From NCBI RefSeq assembly GCF_004919095.1, contig NZ_STGJ01000010.1, positions 1 through 64,000 on the forward strand: a DNA stretch of 64,000 nucleotides. Direction: 5' to 3'. Positions 53,663 through 61,575 of the stretch are shown piece after piece. The stretch comes from Crenobacter intestini. Its GTDB lineage: Bacteria > Pseudomonadota > Gammaproteobacteria > Burkholderiales > Chromobacteriaceae. Each line of letters begins with the position of its first letter. Positions within the stretch are counted from its first letter, which is position 1. Below the pieces are notes generated by a model. The model made no database searches, was not told the origin of the DNA, and saw nothing but the letters and a program-made list of their open reading frames with translations. Position numbers and translations under genes: made by a program.

Positions 53663-53738
53663 TGGTGGCCAATCGCGGAATCGAACCACGGACACGCGGA
53701 TTTTCAATCCGCTGCTCTACCAACTGAGCTAATTGGCC
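53663..53738 (-). tRNA. tRNA-Phe (GAA), copy 2 in transcript order
   Basis: The minus strand folds as a full cloverleaf of 76 nt: acceptor GGCCAAT / ATTGGCC, D arm AGCTCAGTTGGTAGAGC, anticodon arm GCGGA-TTGAAAA-TCCGC, T arm with GGTTCGATTCC, and an encoded CCA end. The anticodon GAA (complement of 53703-53705) reads Phe codons. The gene is identical to the copy at 53764. Confidence 0.97.
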
Positions 53739-53763
53739 TCTCGAAGCAATGCGTAAAGGTGGA

Positions 53764-53839
53764 TGGTGGCCAATCGCGGAATCGAACCACGGACACGCGG
53801 ATTTTCAATCCGCTGCTCTACCAACTGAGCTAATTGGCC
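53764..53839 (-). tRNA. tRNA-Phe (GAA), copy 1 in transcript order
   Basis: Identical over all 76 nt to the copy at 53663, beginning exactly 101 bases away; the 25-base spacer is unique. Encoded CCA and anticodon GAA are present. A strong promoter 35 bases upstream serves both copies. Confidence 0.97.
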
Positions 53840-53874
53840 TTCACGCCTTTGCTGCATCGCGTTCAGAGGCGTGC

Positions 53875-53903
53875 ATTTAACCAGACAAAAACGGCATGGT
53901 CAA
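53875..53903 (-). promoter_or_regulatory. Strong sigma-70 promoter of the tRNA-Phe pair
   Basis: On the minus strand TTGACC (53903-53898), 17 bases, TTAAAT (53880-53875), then a GC-rich discriminator GCACGCC. This is the classic stable-RNA promoter arrangement, and the GC discriminator suggests stringent (ppGpp) control. Confidence 0.82.
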
Positions 53904-53951
53904 GCGTGAATTTGGAAAAAACCCGCTTTTCAAAAATTACCCCTTGCCGGC

Positions 53952-55016
<1,065 letters not shown>

Positions 55017-55067
55017 GCTGTCTCCTTGCTTGTTGTCGGGCGGGCGGGGTCTTTGCCCCGTCCCGTT

Positions 55068-55838
55068 TCAGCCGGAAAGCCCGGCTTGTTCGGTCCAGCG
55101 CGCGAAGCCTGCTTCGAGCGCGTCGAAACTGTCGATCACGAAGAGCTCGTCCTGCAGGTGCCAGACGTCGTAATCGGTTCGTGCGATCAGGTCGGGGTCG
55201 AACGCGTGCTTGTGGGTCGCCGCAGACAGGCTGTAGCCCACTTCCTGGTGCGAGGAGAGGATGCCGGCGCCGTAGATGCGCAAGCCCTCGCCGGTGCAGA
55301 TCAGCCCGAATTCGACGGTGTACCAGTAGAGGCGGGCGAGCGCGTGGCGTGCCGGGAGCTCCAGCTTGTGCGCGCGCACGCCGGCCTCTCCAAACCGCTG
55401 GAAAAAGGCGGCGAAGCGCGGGTGGGTGAGCAGCGGTGCGTGGCCGACCAGGTCGTGGAAGATGTCGGGGGCCGGCGTGTAGTCGAGGTCGGCGGCGTCG
55501 CGGATGAAGTCGGTCGACGGGAAGCGGCGCGCTGCGAGCATCGCAAAGAATTCGTCGTCGGGGACGATGCCGTCGACGCGCACCAGCTGCCAGCCGGTGT
55601 GTGAAGAGATGCGGTCGCTGATGTCGGCAAGCCTGGGGATGCGTTCGCAGACGAGCCCGGTGTCGGCGAGGGCCTGCAGGTACTCGTCGCACGCGCGCCC
55701 GGGCCACAGCGCGCGTTGGCGCCCGATCAGCGCCCGCCACACAGCGTGTTCGGCCTCGTCGTAGGCCGGCACCGGCACGCCGTGGATATCCGGCCAGCAC
55801 GTGCTGGATGTCCTGGCGGCGGCAGGGGCTGCGAGCAT
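55068..55838 (-). CDS. phhA: Phenylalanine 4-monooxygenase
   Basis: The protein has 256 aa, close to bacterial PhhA (about 260-297). It hydroxylates phenylalanine to tyrosine using O2 and a reduced pterin. The iron site is clear: FHDLVGHAPLLTHPRFA gives two His ligands and YWYTVEFGLI the Glu. GGGAGAA precedes the ATG at 55838. It heads the phhA-hpd unit and is divergent from an Lrp-type regulator. A pterin recycling gene (phhB) is not adjacent. Confidence 0.96.
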   Translation of the reverse strand: MLAAPAAARTSSTCWPDIHGVPVPAYDEAEHAVWRALIGRQRALWPGRACDEYLQALADTGLVCERIPRLADISDRISSHTGWQLVRVDGIVPDDEFFAMLAARRFPSTDFIRDAADLDYTPAPDIFHDLVGHAPLLTHPRFAAFFQRFGEAGVRAHKLELPARHALARLYWYTVEFGLICTGEGLRIYGAGILSSHQEVGYSLSAATHKHAFDPDLIARTDYDVWHLQDELFVIDSFDALEAGFARWTEQAGLSG

Positions 55839-56007
55839 GGCGGTTTCTCCCTTACAACACTAAACGACGCAATCTGACACCATCATCTGGACTGAATTTG
55901 GCATTTCATTCTAGAGTAGAAGCGCTGCAATTAATGTGCGTTCTCGGTGTGCCGCGCCGGCCTGCACGGATAAAAATTACAAACAAATCGTCTTTACAGG
56001 AGAAATC
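55839..56007. promoter_or_regulatory. Divergent phhA / Lrp-type regulator control region
   Basis: An AT-rich intergenic region of 169 bases. Candidate half-sites exist around GAATTTGGCATTTCATTC (55896-55913), but no -35/-10 pair is convincing. Control of both genes by the Lrp-type protein is expected from the divergent layout. Confidence 0.45.
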
Positions 56008-56490
56008 ATGCCGACTGTTGCGCTGGATAAAACGGACCTGAAAATGCTGGCCGCCCTTCAATTGAACGGGCGGCTCTCCAACGTCGAACTGGCCGAAAAG
56101 GTCGCGCTGTCGCCGTCGCCCTGCCTGCGCAGGCTCAAGCAACTGGAGGAGTCCGGCGTGATCCGCCAGTACGTGGCCCTGCTGGATCCGGCGCGCATCG
56201 GGCTGGGACTGCACGCCTTCGTGCGGGTCAAGCTGGAGAAAAGGGGCGGGAGCAGCCTCAAGGGCTTTATCGAGGCGGTGCAGGGCTGGAGCGAGGTGGT
56301 CAACTGCTATGCGATGACCGGCGAGATGGACTATCTGTTGCAGGTGTACTTCGAGGACCTCGAGCACTTCTCGCGGTTCGTGATGGACCAGCTGTTGCAG
56401 CAGCCGGGGGTCGAGGACGTGAAGTCGAGCTTCGTGCTCAAGGATTTCAAGCAGACCACGGCGCTGCCGCTGAACCAGATCGGCGTGTGA
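56008..56490 (+). CDS. Lrp/AsnC-family transcriptional regulator
   Basis: The protein has 160 aa from the ATG at 56008 with AGGAGAA upstream. An N-terminal winged helix (LDKTDLKMLAALQLNGRLSN, VALSPSPCLRRLKQLEESGV) is followed by an AsnC/RAM ligand and oligomer domain (YAMTGEMDYLLQVYFEDLEH). Divergence from phhA-hpd makes it the likely activator or repressor of phenylalanine and tyrosine catabolism, with an aromatic amino acid as ligand; that is inference. Confidence 0.92.
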   Translation: MPTVALDKTDLKMLAALQLNGRLSNVELAEKVALSPSPCLRRLKQLEESGVIRQYVALLDPARIGLGLHAFVRVKLEKRGGSSLKGFIEAVQGWSEVVNCYAMTGEMDYLLQVYFEDLEHFSRFVMDQLLQQPGVEDVKSSFVLKDFKQTTALPLNQIGV

Positions 56491-56523
56491 CGCTGCCGGC
56501 CGCCAGCGTCGGCGGCGGTCATC

Positions 56524-56564
56524 CAAGACAAAGCCTGCTTGCCGTGCAAGCAGGCTTTGTCTTG
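56524..56564. terminator. Bidirectional terminator between the Lrp-type and HDAC-family genes
   Basis: CAAGACAAAGCCTGCTTGC (56524-56542) pairs over all 19 bases with GCAAGCAGGCTTTGTCTTG (56546-56564), loop CGT. TTTGTCTT-like 3' arms on both strands fit shared use by convergent genes. Confidence 0.82.
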
Positions 56565-56580
56565 TGCGCGTGCCGGCGGC

Positions 56581-57546
56581 TTACAGGTCGGACAGCACGC
56601 GGATATGCGCGGCGGCGCTGCGCCCCAGCGCGGAGAGGTCGTAGCCGCCTTCGAGCACCGACACCAGCCGGCCCTGGCAGTAGAGGTCAGCCACCTGCAC
56701 CAGATGGCGGGTCACCCACTCGAAGTCCGCCTCGGTCAGCCCCATCGAACCCATGTCGTCCTCGCGGTGCGCGTCAAACCCGGCCGAGATGAACAGCATC
56801 TGAGGCTGGAAGTCGTGCAGCAAGGGCAGCCAGACCGTCTCGACGACTTCGCGGAAGTCGCGGCTGCCGCTGCCGGCCTTCAGCGGAACATTGTGCAGGT
56901 TGGGGTTGCTGCCGGCCGGCGTGTCGCCGCTGTACGGGAAGAAGGGGTGCTGGAAGGTCGACACCATCATCACGCGCGGGTCGTCCTTGAAGATTTCCTC
57001 GGTGCCGTTGCCATGGTGGACGTCGAAGTCGATGACTGCCACCCGCTCGTACTTGTACACAGACAGCGCGTGGGCGACGCCGACGGCGATATTGTTGAAG
57101 AAGCAGAACCCCATCGACTTGGCGCTCTCCGCGTGGTGGCCCGGCGGGCGGATCGCGCAGAACGCGTTGGGCGCCTTGTCCTCGCATACCAGTTCGACCG
57201 CCTTGACCACCGCGCCGGCCGCGCGTTGCGCGGCGGCCAGCGTGCCCGGCGACATCGCGGTGTCCGGGTCGATGCGGAAGGTGCCGACGTGCGGCGCGCA
57301 GGCTTCCAGGTACTCGACGTAACGGGGCGGATGCACGCGGGTGAGCTGCTGCATCGTCACCTGCGGCGCTTCGACCTCCTGCAGGCTGTCGAACAGTTGC
57401 GACGCCATCAGCTGGTCGCGGATCGCGATCAGCCGCTCGGGGCATTCCGGATGGCCGACGCCCATATTGTGGCCGAGGCAGTCCTTGTGGGTGATATACG
57501 CGGTCAGGCCGGTGCGGTGCCAGCGGTTCTTGAGCCAGGAAAACAA
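56581..57546 (-). CDS. Histone-deacetylase-family protein (HdaH/acetylpolyamine-amidohydrolase-like)
   Basis: The protein has 321 aa. It begins with TTG at 57546, preceded by AAGGA at 7-base spacing. Zinc-dependent deacetylase motifs: GHPECPERL, RPPGHHAE, VIDFDVHHGNGTEE, SAGFDAHREDDMGSM and EGGYDL. Bacterial members deacetylate acetylpolyamines, acetoin-related or acyl-lysine substrates. A pat-like lysine acetyltransferase at 61.6 kb and polyamine genes at 26-34 kb offer possible substrates, but neither link is proven. Confidence 0.9.
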   Translation of the reverse strand: MFSWLKNRWHRTGLTAYITHKDCLGHNMGVGHPECPERLIAIRDQLMASQLFDSLQEVEAPQVTMQQLTRVHPPRYVEYLEACAPHVGTFRIDPDTAMSPGTLAAAQRAAGAVVKAVELVCEDKAPNAFCAIRPPGHHAESAKSMGFCFFNNIAVGVAHALSVYKYERVAVIDFDVHHGNGTEEIFKDDPRVMMVSTFQHPFFPYSGDTPAGSNPNLHNVPLKAGSGSRDFREVVETVWLPLLHDFQPQMLFISAGFDAHREDDMGSMGLTEADFEWVTRHLVQVADLYCQGRLVSVLEGGYDLSALGRSAAAHIRVLSDL

Positions 57547-57587
57547 GGGAACGTCCTTACTTGCTTGCGCTTGCGGCGGGCGGTCAG

Positions 57588-57617
57588 ATTATGACCTTTT
57601 GATAGAGTTTGCTCTAA
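57588..57617 (-). promoter_or_regulatory. Possible promoter of the HDAC-family gene
   Basis: On the minus strand TTAGAG (57617-57612), 18 bases, CATAAT (57593-57588), about 40 bases before the TTG start. Confidence 0.4.
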
Positions 57618-57632
57618 TCGGCCGGTGAATGC

Positions 57633-57666
57633 AAACGCGCGGCGGCCCGTTGTGGGACGCCGCGCG
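57633..57666 (-). terminator. Terminator of the surE-pcm-nlpD transcript
   Basis: CGCGCGGCG (57636-57644) pairs with CGCCGCGCG (57658-57666), with an inner CCC/GGG pairing, followed on the minus strand by TTTGC. It lies about 30 bases after the nlpD stop. Confidence 0.65.
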
Positions 57667-57697
57667 CAAGGGACGCCGGGTGTGGAGGGAAAGCCAA

Positions 57698-58795
57698 TCA
57701 GGGCTGGCTGCCCAGGTGGTTTTCCGGGTTGACCGGCTTGCCGAATTCGCGGATCTCGAAGTGCAGCTTGACCTGGTCGGCGTCGGTATTGCCCATCAGC
57801 GCGATCTTCTGCCCCTGCTTGACGCTCTGGCCTTCCTTGACCAAGAGGTCGCTGTTGTGCGCGTACGCGGTCAGAAATTCCTTGTCGTGCTTGACGATGA
57901 TCAGCTTGCCGTAGCCCTTGAGGCCGTTGCCGCTGTACACCACCTTGCCGTCGGCCGAGGCGAGGACGGGCTGGCCGGCCTTGCCGGCGATGTCGATCCC
58001 CTTGTTCTTGTCGTTGAAGCGGCCGACTACCTTGCCCTCGGTCGGCCACAGCCAGCGGCCCGTCCCTGCCGCCACCGGCTGCGGCGTGCTGTCGGTGGCC
58101 GCCTTGCTGGCTGGCGCTTCCGCCTGCTTGACGGGGGCGGCTGCCGGAGCGGTGGCGGCGGGCTTGGCCGCCGGTGACGCCGCGACAACGGGAGCGGCCG
58201 CGATAATCGGCGCCGGCGTCTTGGCGGCCGGCGCGGCCCCTGCGCCGCCTTCGCTAAGTCGGGCAAGTTCGCTCCCCGCCTGGGCGCTGTACGGCAGTTT
58301 CAGCGCCTGCGGGTAGGGCTTGAGCGTGCCGTCGGCAACGGCAGCCGGTGCCGGCGACGGGCTGGCGCGGACGACCGGCGCGGCGGCGGGGGCGCTGCCG
58401 GCGACGCTGGCCGCGCCGCCAGGCGGCGTCAGCCGCAGCACCTGGCCGACCTTGATGTCGAAGGTTTCCATGCCGTTCCAGCGCGCGACGTCCTGGTGCT
58501 TGAGGCCGTTGTTCAGCGAGATGCGGTACAGGTTCTCGCCCGGCTGCACGATATGCGTCTTCGCGCCGAGCGCCTGCGCGGACGCGCCGACCGGCAGGGC
58601 GATCGCCTCGGCGCCGCCTTGCATCTGCGGCGTGGCCGGCGCGGCGCCGTAGGCGGGCGACTGGGCGCCGCCGCTGACGATGGGCGCGGCCGGCTGCGAG
58701 GTTTGCGCGCAGGCCGTCAGCAGGAGCAGGGTGCCGGTACCGGCGAGCTTGAGCAGGGTGGAGCGTGGGTTTCGGTTCTTGTTCATGCTGTTCAT
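57698..58795 (-). CDS. nlpD: LysM/M23-domain lipoprotein NlpD
   Basis: The protein has 365 aa. A lipoprotein signal ends at Cys29 (GTLLLLTACAQTS). A LysM peptidoglycan-binding domain follows (about 80-125; HIVQPGENLYRISLNNGLKH), then a long Ala/Pro-rich linker (about 130-245) and an M23 LytM domain (about 250-360; GKVVGRFNDKNKGIDIAGKA, KVVYSGNGLKGYGKLIIVKH). The LytM zinc residues are incomplete, as in NlpD, which activates amidases at the division site rather than cutting itself. It follows pcm by 56 bases. rpoS, its usual downstream neighbour, is absent. Confidence 0.93.
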   Translation of the reverse strand: MNSMNKNRNPRSTLLKLAGTGTLLLLTACAQTSQPAAPIVSGGAQSPAYGAAPATPQMQGGAEAIALPVGASAQALGAKTHIVQPGENLYRISLNNGLKHQDVARWNGMETFDIKVGQVLRLTPPGGAASVAGSAPAAAPVVRASPSPAPAAVADGTLKPYPQALKLPYSAQAGSELARLSEGGAGAAPAAKTPAPIIAAAPVVAASPAAKPAATAPAAAPVKQAEAPASKAATDSTPQPVAAGTGRWLWPTEGKVVGRFNDKNKGIDIAGKAGQPVLASADGKVVYSGNGLKGYGKLIIVKHDKEFLTAYAHNSDLLVKEGQSVKQGQKIALMGNTDADQVKLHFEIREFGKPVNPENHLGSQP

Positions 58796-58851
58796 GTCAT
58801 CTGGTGGGCGGCGCCGTGCGCCGTCCGCGTTGGATTCGGGGGCCTGCCGGG

Positions 58852-59520
58852 TCAGGCGCGGCCGCTGAGCAGGGGGACGAACTTGACCGGGTCGAGCCGG
58901 GTCTGCCGCAGGCCCTGCGGGGTCTTCTCGAGCAGCAGCAGGTACTGCTCGTCGTCGCCCAGCGGCATGATCATGCGGCCGCCTTCGGCCAGCTGGTCGA
59001 CCAGCGCCTGCGGCACGAAGCGCGCCGCGCAGGTCATGATGATGCCGTCGAACGGCGCCACGTCGGGCAAACCAGCGTGGCCGTCAGCATGGACCAGCCG
59101 CGCGTGGATGAGTTTCGCCGCGCGCAGGTTTTGCCTCGCCTTGGCGAGCAGCGGGCCCAGCCGTTCGATCGAATAGACGTCGGCGCCGCTCTCCAGCAGC
59201 ACGGCGCTCTGGTAGCCGCAGCCGGTGCCGATCTCGAGCACCTTGCCGGCAGGCCTGCCGGTGAGCAGCAGCTCGGTCATTCGGGCGACGGTGAACGGCT
59301 GTGAGATGGTCTGGCCGTGGCCGATCGGCAGCGACACGTCGTCGTACGCGCGGCTGGCCAGCGCCTCGTCGACGAAGACATGGCGCGGCACCCGCCGCAT
59401 CGCCTCCAGCACGCGTTCGTCGCGGATGCCGCCCTGGTGCAGGCGTTCGACCATCCGCGCGCGCGTGCGCTCCGACATCATCCCCCAGCCGTGCGCGCGC
59501 GGGCCTACGGTTGCAACCAT
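58852..59520 (-). CDS. pcm: Protein-L-isoaspartate O-methyltransferase
   Basis: The protein has 222 aa from the ATG at 59520, which has a GGAG site inside surE. It repairs isoaspartyl residues in aged proteins using SAM. Motifs: [18 protein letters not shown] (substrate loop) and [17 protein letters not shown] (SAM motif I), followed by [20 protein letters not shown]. It overlaps surE by 16 bases and precedes nlpD, the classic stationary-phase repair cluster. Confidence 0.95.
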   Translation of the reverse strand: MVATVGPRAHGWGMMSERTRARMVERLHQGGIRDERVLEAMRRVPRHVFVDEALASRAYDDVSLPIGHGQTISQPFTVARMTELLLTGRPAGKVLEIGTGCGYQSAVLLESGADVYSIERLGPLLAKARQNLRAAKLIHARLVHADGHAGLPDVAPFDGIIMTCAARFVPQALVDQLAEGGRMIMPLGDDEQYLLLLEKTPQGLRQTRLDPVKFVPLLSGRA

Positions 59521-60248
59521 GCCTTGACTCCGTCCAGTTGGGGGTACGCGGTGAGGTCGATCGACAGCGGGGTGACCGACGCCAGGTTGTTTGCGGTGGC
59601 CCAGAAGTCGGTGCCTTCGCCGGCGTCCTGCGCGGCGCCGACCGCGCCGACCCAGTACACGGCTTCGCCGCGCGGGTTGCGCGCCTCGATCACCGGTTCG
59701 GCGTGGTGGCGGCGGCCCAGACGGGTCGTCGTCACGCCGGCGAGCGCCGGCAGCGGGATGTCCGGCACGTTGACGTTGAGCAGCACCGGCGCGCCGAACG
59801 GGCGGGCCCGGAAGCGTTCGACCAGCCCATCCACGACGTGGCAGGCGGTCGCGAAGTTCTGCCCGCTCTTGCCGCACAGCGAGACGGCTACCGACGGGAT
59901 GCCGAGCAGGTAGCCCTCGGTCGCGGCGGCGACGGTGCCGGAGTAGATGGTGTCGTCGCCCATGTTCGCGCCGTGGTTGATCCCGGAGAAGATCATGTCG
60001 GGGCGGAAGTCCAGCCAGCCGGTGACCGCCAGGTGCACGCAGTCGGTCGGCGTGCCGTTGACGTAGTGAAAGCCGTTGGCGGCCTGGCGCAGCGTCAGCG
60101 GCCGATCCAGCGTCAGCGAATTGCTCGCGCCGCTGCGGTCGCGCTCCGGCGCGACGACAACCACCTCGCCGTGGCGGCCGAGCGTGGCCGCCAGGGCGGC
60201 GAGCCCGGGGGCAAAATAACCGTCGTCGTTGCTGATCAGGAATCTCAT
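59505..60248 (-). CDS. surE: 5'/3'-nucleotidase SurE
   Basis: The protein has 247 aa. It dephosphorylates nucleoside monophosphates in the cytoplasm with a metal ion. The family start [18 protein letters not shown] holds the DD metal ligands, and [20 protein letters not shown] the other active-site residues. GAGG precedes the ATG at 60248. It is the first gene of surE-pcm-nlpD. Confidence 0.95.
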   Translation of the reverse strand: MRFLISNDDGYFAPGLAALAATLGRHGEVVVVAPERDRSGASNSLTLDRPLTLRQAANGFHYVNGTPTDCVHLAVTGWLDFRPDMIFSGINHGANMGDDTIYSGTVAAATEGYLLGIPSVAVSLCGKSGQNFATACHVVDGLVERFRARPFGAPVLLNVNVPDIPLPALAGVTTTRLGRRHHAEPVIEARNPRGEAVYWVGAVGAAQDAGEGTDFWATANNLASVTPLSIDLTAYPQLDGVKAWLQP

Positions 60249-60363
60249 GGCGGGCCTCTAGTGCGAGTGTCCGATTGTATCCTCGCCGGCGGTGCCACCC
60301 AAGCGGGTTGCGCAAAAATGCGGCAATGGCCGGGTCGCCGGCGGGAAGCGCGCGTTTGCGCGC

Positions 60364-60393
60364 AACAAAAAGCCCTCGCGCGGGCGAGGGCTT
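60364..60393 (-). terminator. nadA terminator
   Basis: AAGCCCTCGC (60370-60379) pairs with GCGAGGGCTT (60384-60393); on the minus strand it is followed by TTTGTTG. It lies 22 bases past the nadA stop. Confidence 0.88.
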
Positions 60394-60415
60394 GCGGGCG
60401 GGCGCCGGGCCTGCC

Positions 60416-61333
60416 TTACGCGTAGTAGCGGCGGCTGAACTCGAGCATGCGTTCGATCGGCACGCGGGCGGCGGCCATCTCGGCCTCGCCCAGGTAGTCG
60501 ATCTCGGTACCTTCACCTTGCTGTGCGCGACGCACGGCTTCGATGGTGTTCATCTTCATGTACGGGCAGGAGTTGCACTGGCAGCCGGCGTAGATCGGCG
60601 CCTGGCGCAGGTCGAGGTCCGGGCGGGCCAGCCCCATGTTGTAGAGGATGCCGTCCTCGGTCGCGACGAAGATCACCGCGCGCGCATCGCCCTGGTAGGC
60701 CTTGACCCAGTTCAGCATGCCGGACGTCGAACCGACGTAGTCGGCCTTCTTCAGTACCGGCAGCGGGCTCTCCGGGTGGGCGATCAGGTACTTGCTGCCC
60801 GGTACCGCGTCGAACGCCTCCTGCAGCGCAGCCTCGTTGAACTTGTCGTGCACCTCGCATACCGCCGACCATAATGGCATATCGTAGCCGTACTGGTAGT
60901 TGAGGTAAGCGCCCATGTTGCGGTCGGGCGAGAAGATGACCTTCTTACCCTCGGCGTACAGGTGGGCGATGATGTCGTCGACGTTGCGGCTGGTGACGAT
61001 CCAGTCGGACAGTGCCTTGTGCTGCGCGCTCGAGTTGATGTACGACACGTGCACGTGGTCCGGGTGGCTCTCCCGCCAGCGCTTGAGCGCGGTCACGTCG
61101 GTCTGGGTGACCAGCGAGCAGGTCGACCCGGCGTCGGGCAGGATCACGCGGGCTTGCGGGTTGAGGATCTTGGCGGTTTCGGCCATGAAGCGCACGCCGG
61201 CGAACACGATGGTGTCGGCTTCCGCCTCGCGGGCGTATAGCGACAATTCCAGGCTGTCGCCGACCTTGTCGGCCATCTGCTGGATTTCCGGTTGCGTGTA
61301 GTAGTGGGCAAGGGTGACGACGCGGTTCGTCAT
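60416..61333 (-). CDS. nadA: Quinolinate synthase
   Basis: The protein has 305 aa, similar to the shorter NadA forms. It condenses iminoaspartate with dihydroxyacetone phosphate to quinolinate for NAD synthesis, using a 4Fe-4S cluster. The three conserved cysteines lie in DAGSTCSLV, LWSAVCEVHDKF and GCQCNSCPYMKMN; TLAHYYTQPEIQQMADKVGD is the typical start. The open frame extends to 61486, but the ATG at 61333 gives the family N-terminus. nadB and nadC are not adjacent. Confidence 0.93.
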   Translation of the reverse strand: MTNRVVTLAHYYTQPEIQQMADKVGDSLELSLYAREAEADTIVFAGVRFMAETAKILNPQARVILPDAGSTCSLVTQTDVTALKRWRESHPDHVHVSYINSSAQHKALSDWIVTSRNVDDIIAHLYAEGKKVIFSPDRNMGAYLNYQYGYDMPLWSAVCEVHDKFNEAALQEAFDAVPGSKYLIAHPESPLPVLKKADYVGSTSGMLNWVKAYQGDARAVIFVATEDGILYNMGLARPDLDLRQAPIYAGCQCNSCPYMKMNTIEAVRRAQQGEGTEIDYLGEAEMAAARVPIERMLEFSRRYYA

Positions 61334-61575
61334 GATTTGTTCGTAAACTCCGTGGTCGGATGCAGGCCGGACTCGACGTGGCGATTGTTGCGGTGCAATA
61401 TTTCGTCGGGAAACGCTACAGCGTAACAAGTTTGCGTACCCGGCGCCACCCGGCCTCTGCCGGTGGTGCATGCTAGTGTAATCCATGGGCGCCGGTTGGC
61501 AATTGCTTTGGGTTAGACTGGCACAGGCGTAGCCAGGCCCGCCCGTGTTTACGGCCGCTTACCCGGAACAGATCC
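61334..61575. promoter_or_regulatory. Divergent nadA / pat control region
   Basis: A region of 242 bases without a gene. It contains the short perfect dyad ACGCT-AC-AGCGT (61413-61424) about 85 bases before nadA and a weak GC-rich dyad near 61440-61465. No promoter pair is clear enough to assign. Confidence 0.4.

Noticed and set aside
53663-53839. Tandem tRNA genes as a possible integration (att) site
   Set aside because: No integrase, no repeated tRNA tail beyond the two complete genes, and core metabolic genes on both sides.
57698-58795. NlpD-like protein as an active peptidoglycan endopeptidase
   Set aside because: The LytM domain lacks a full set of zinc-binding histidines by eye, which fits the amidase-activator role.
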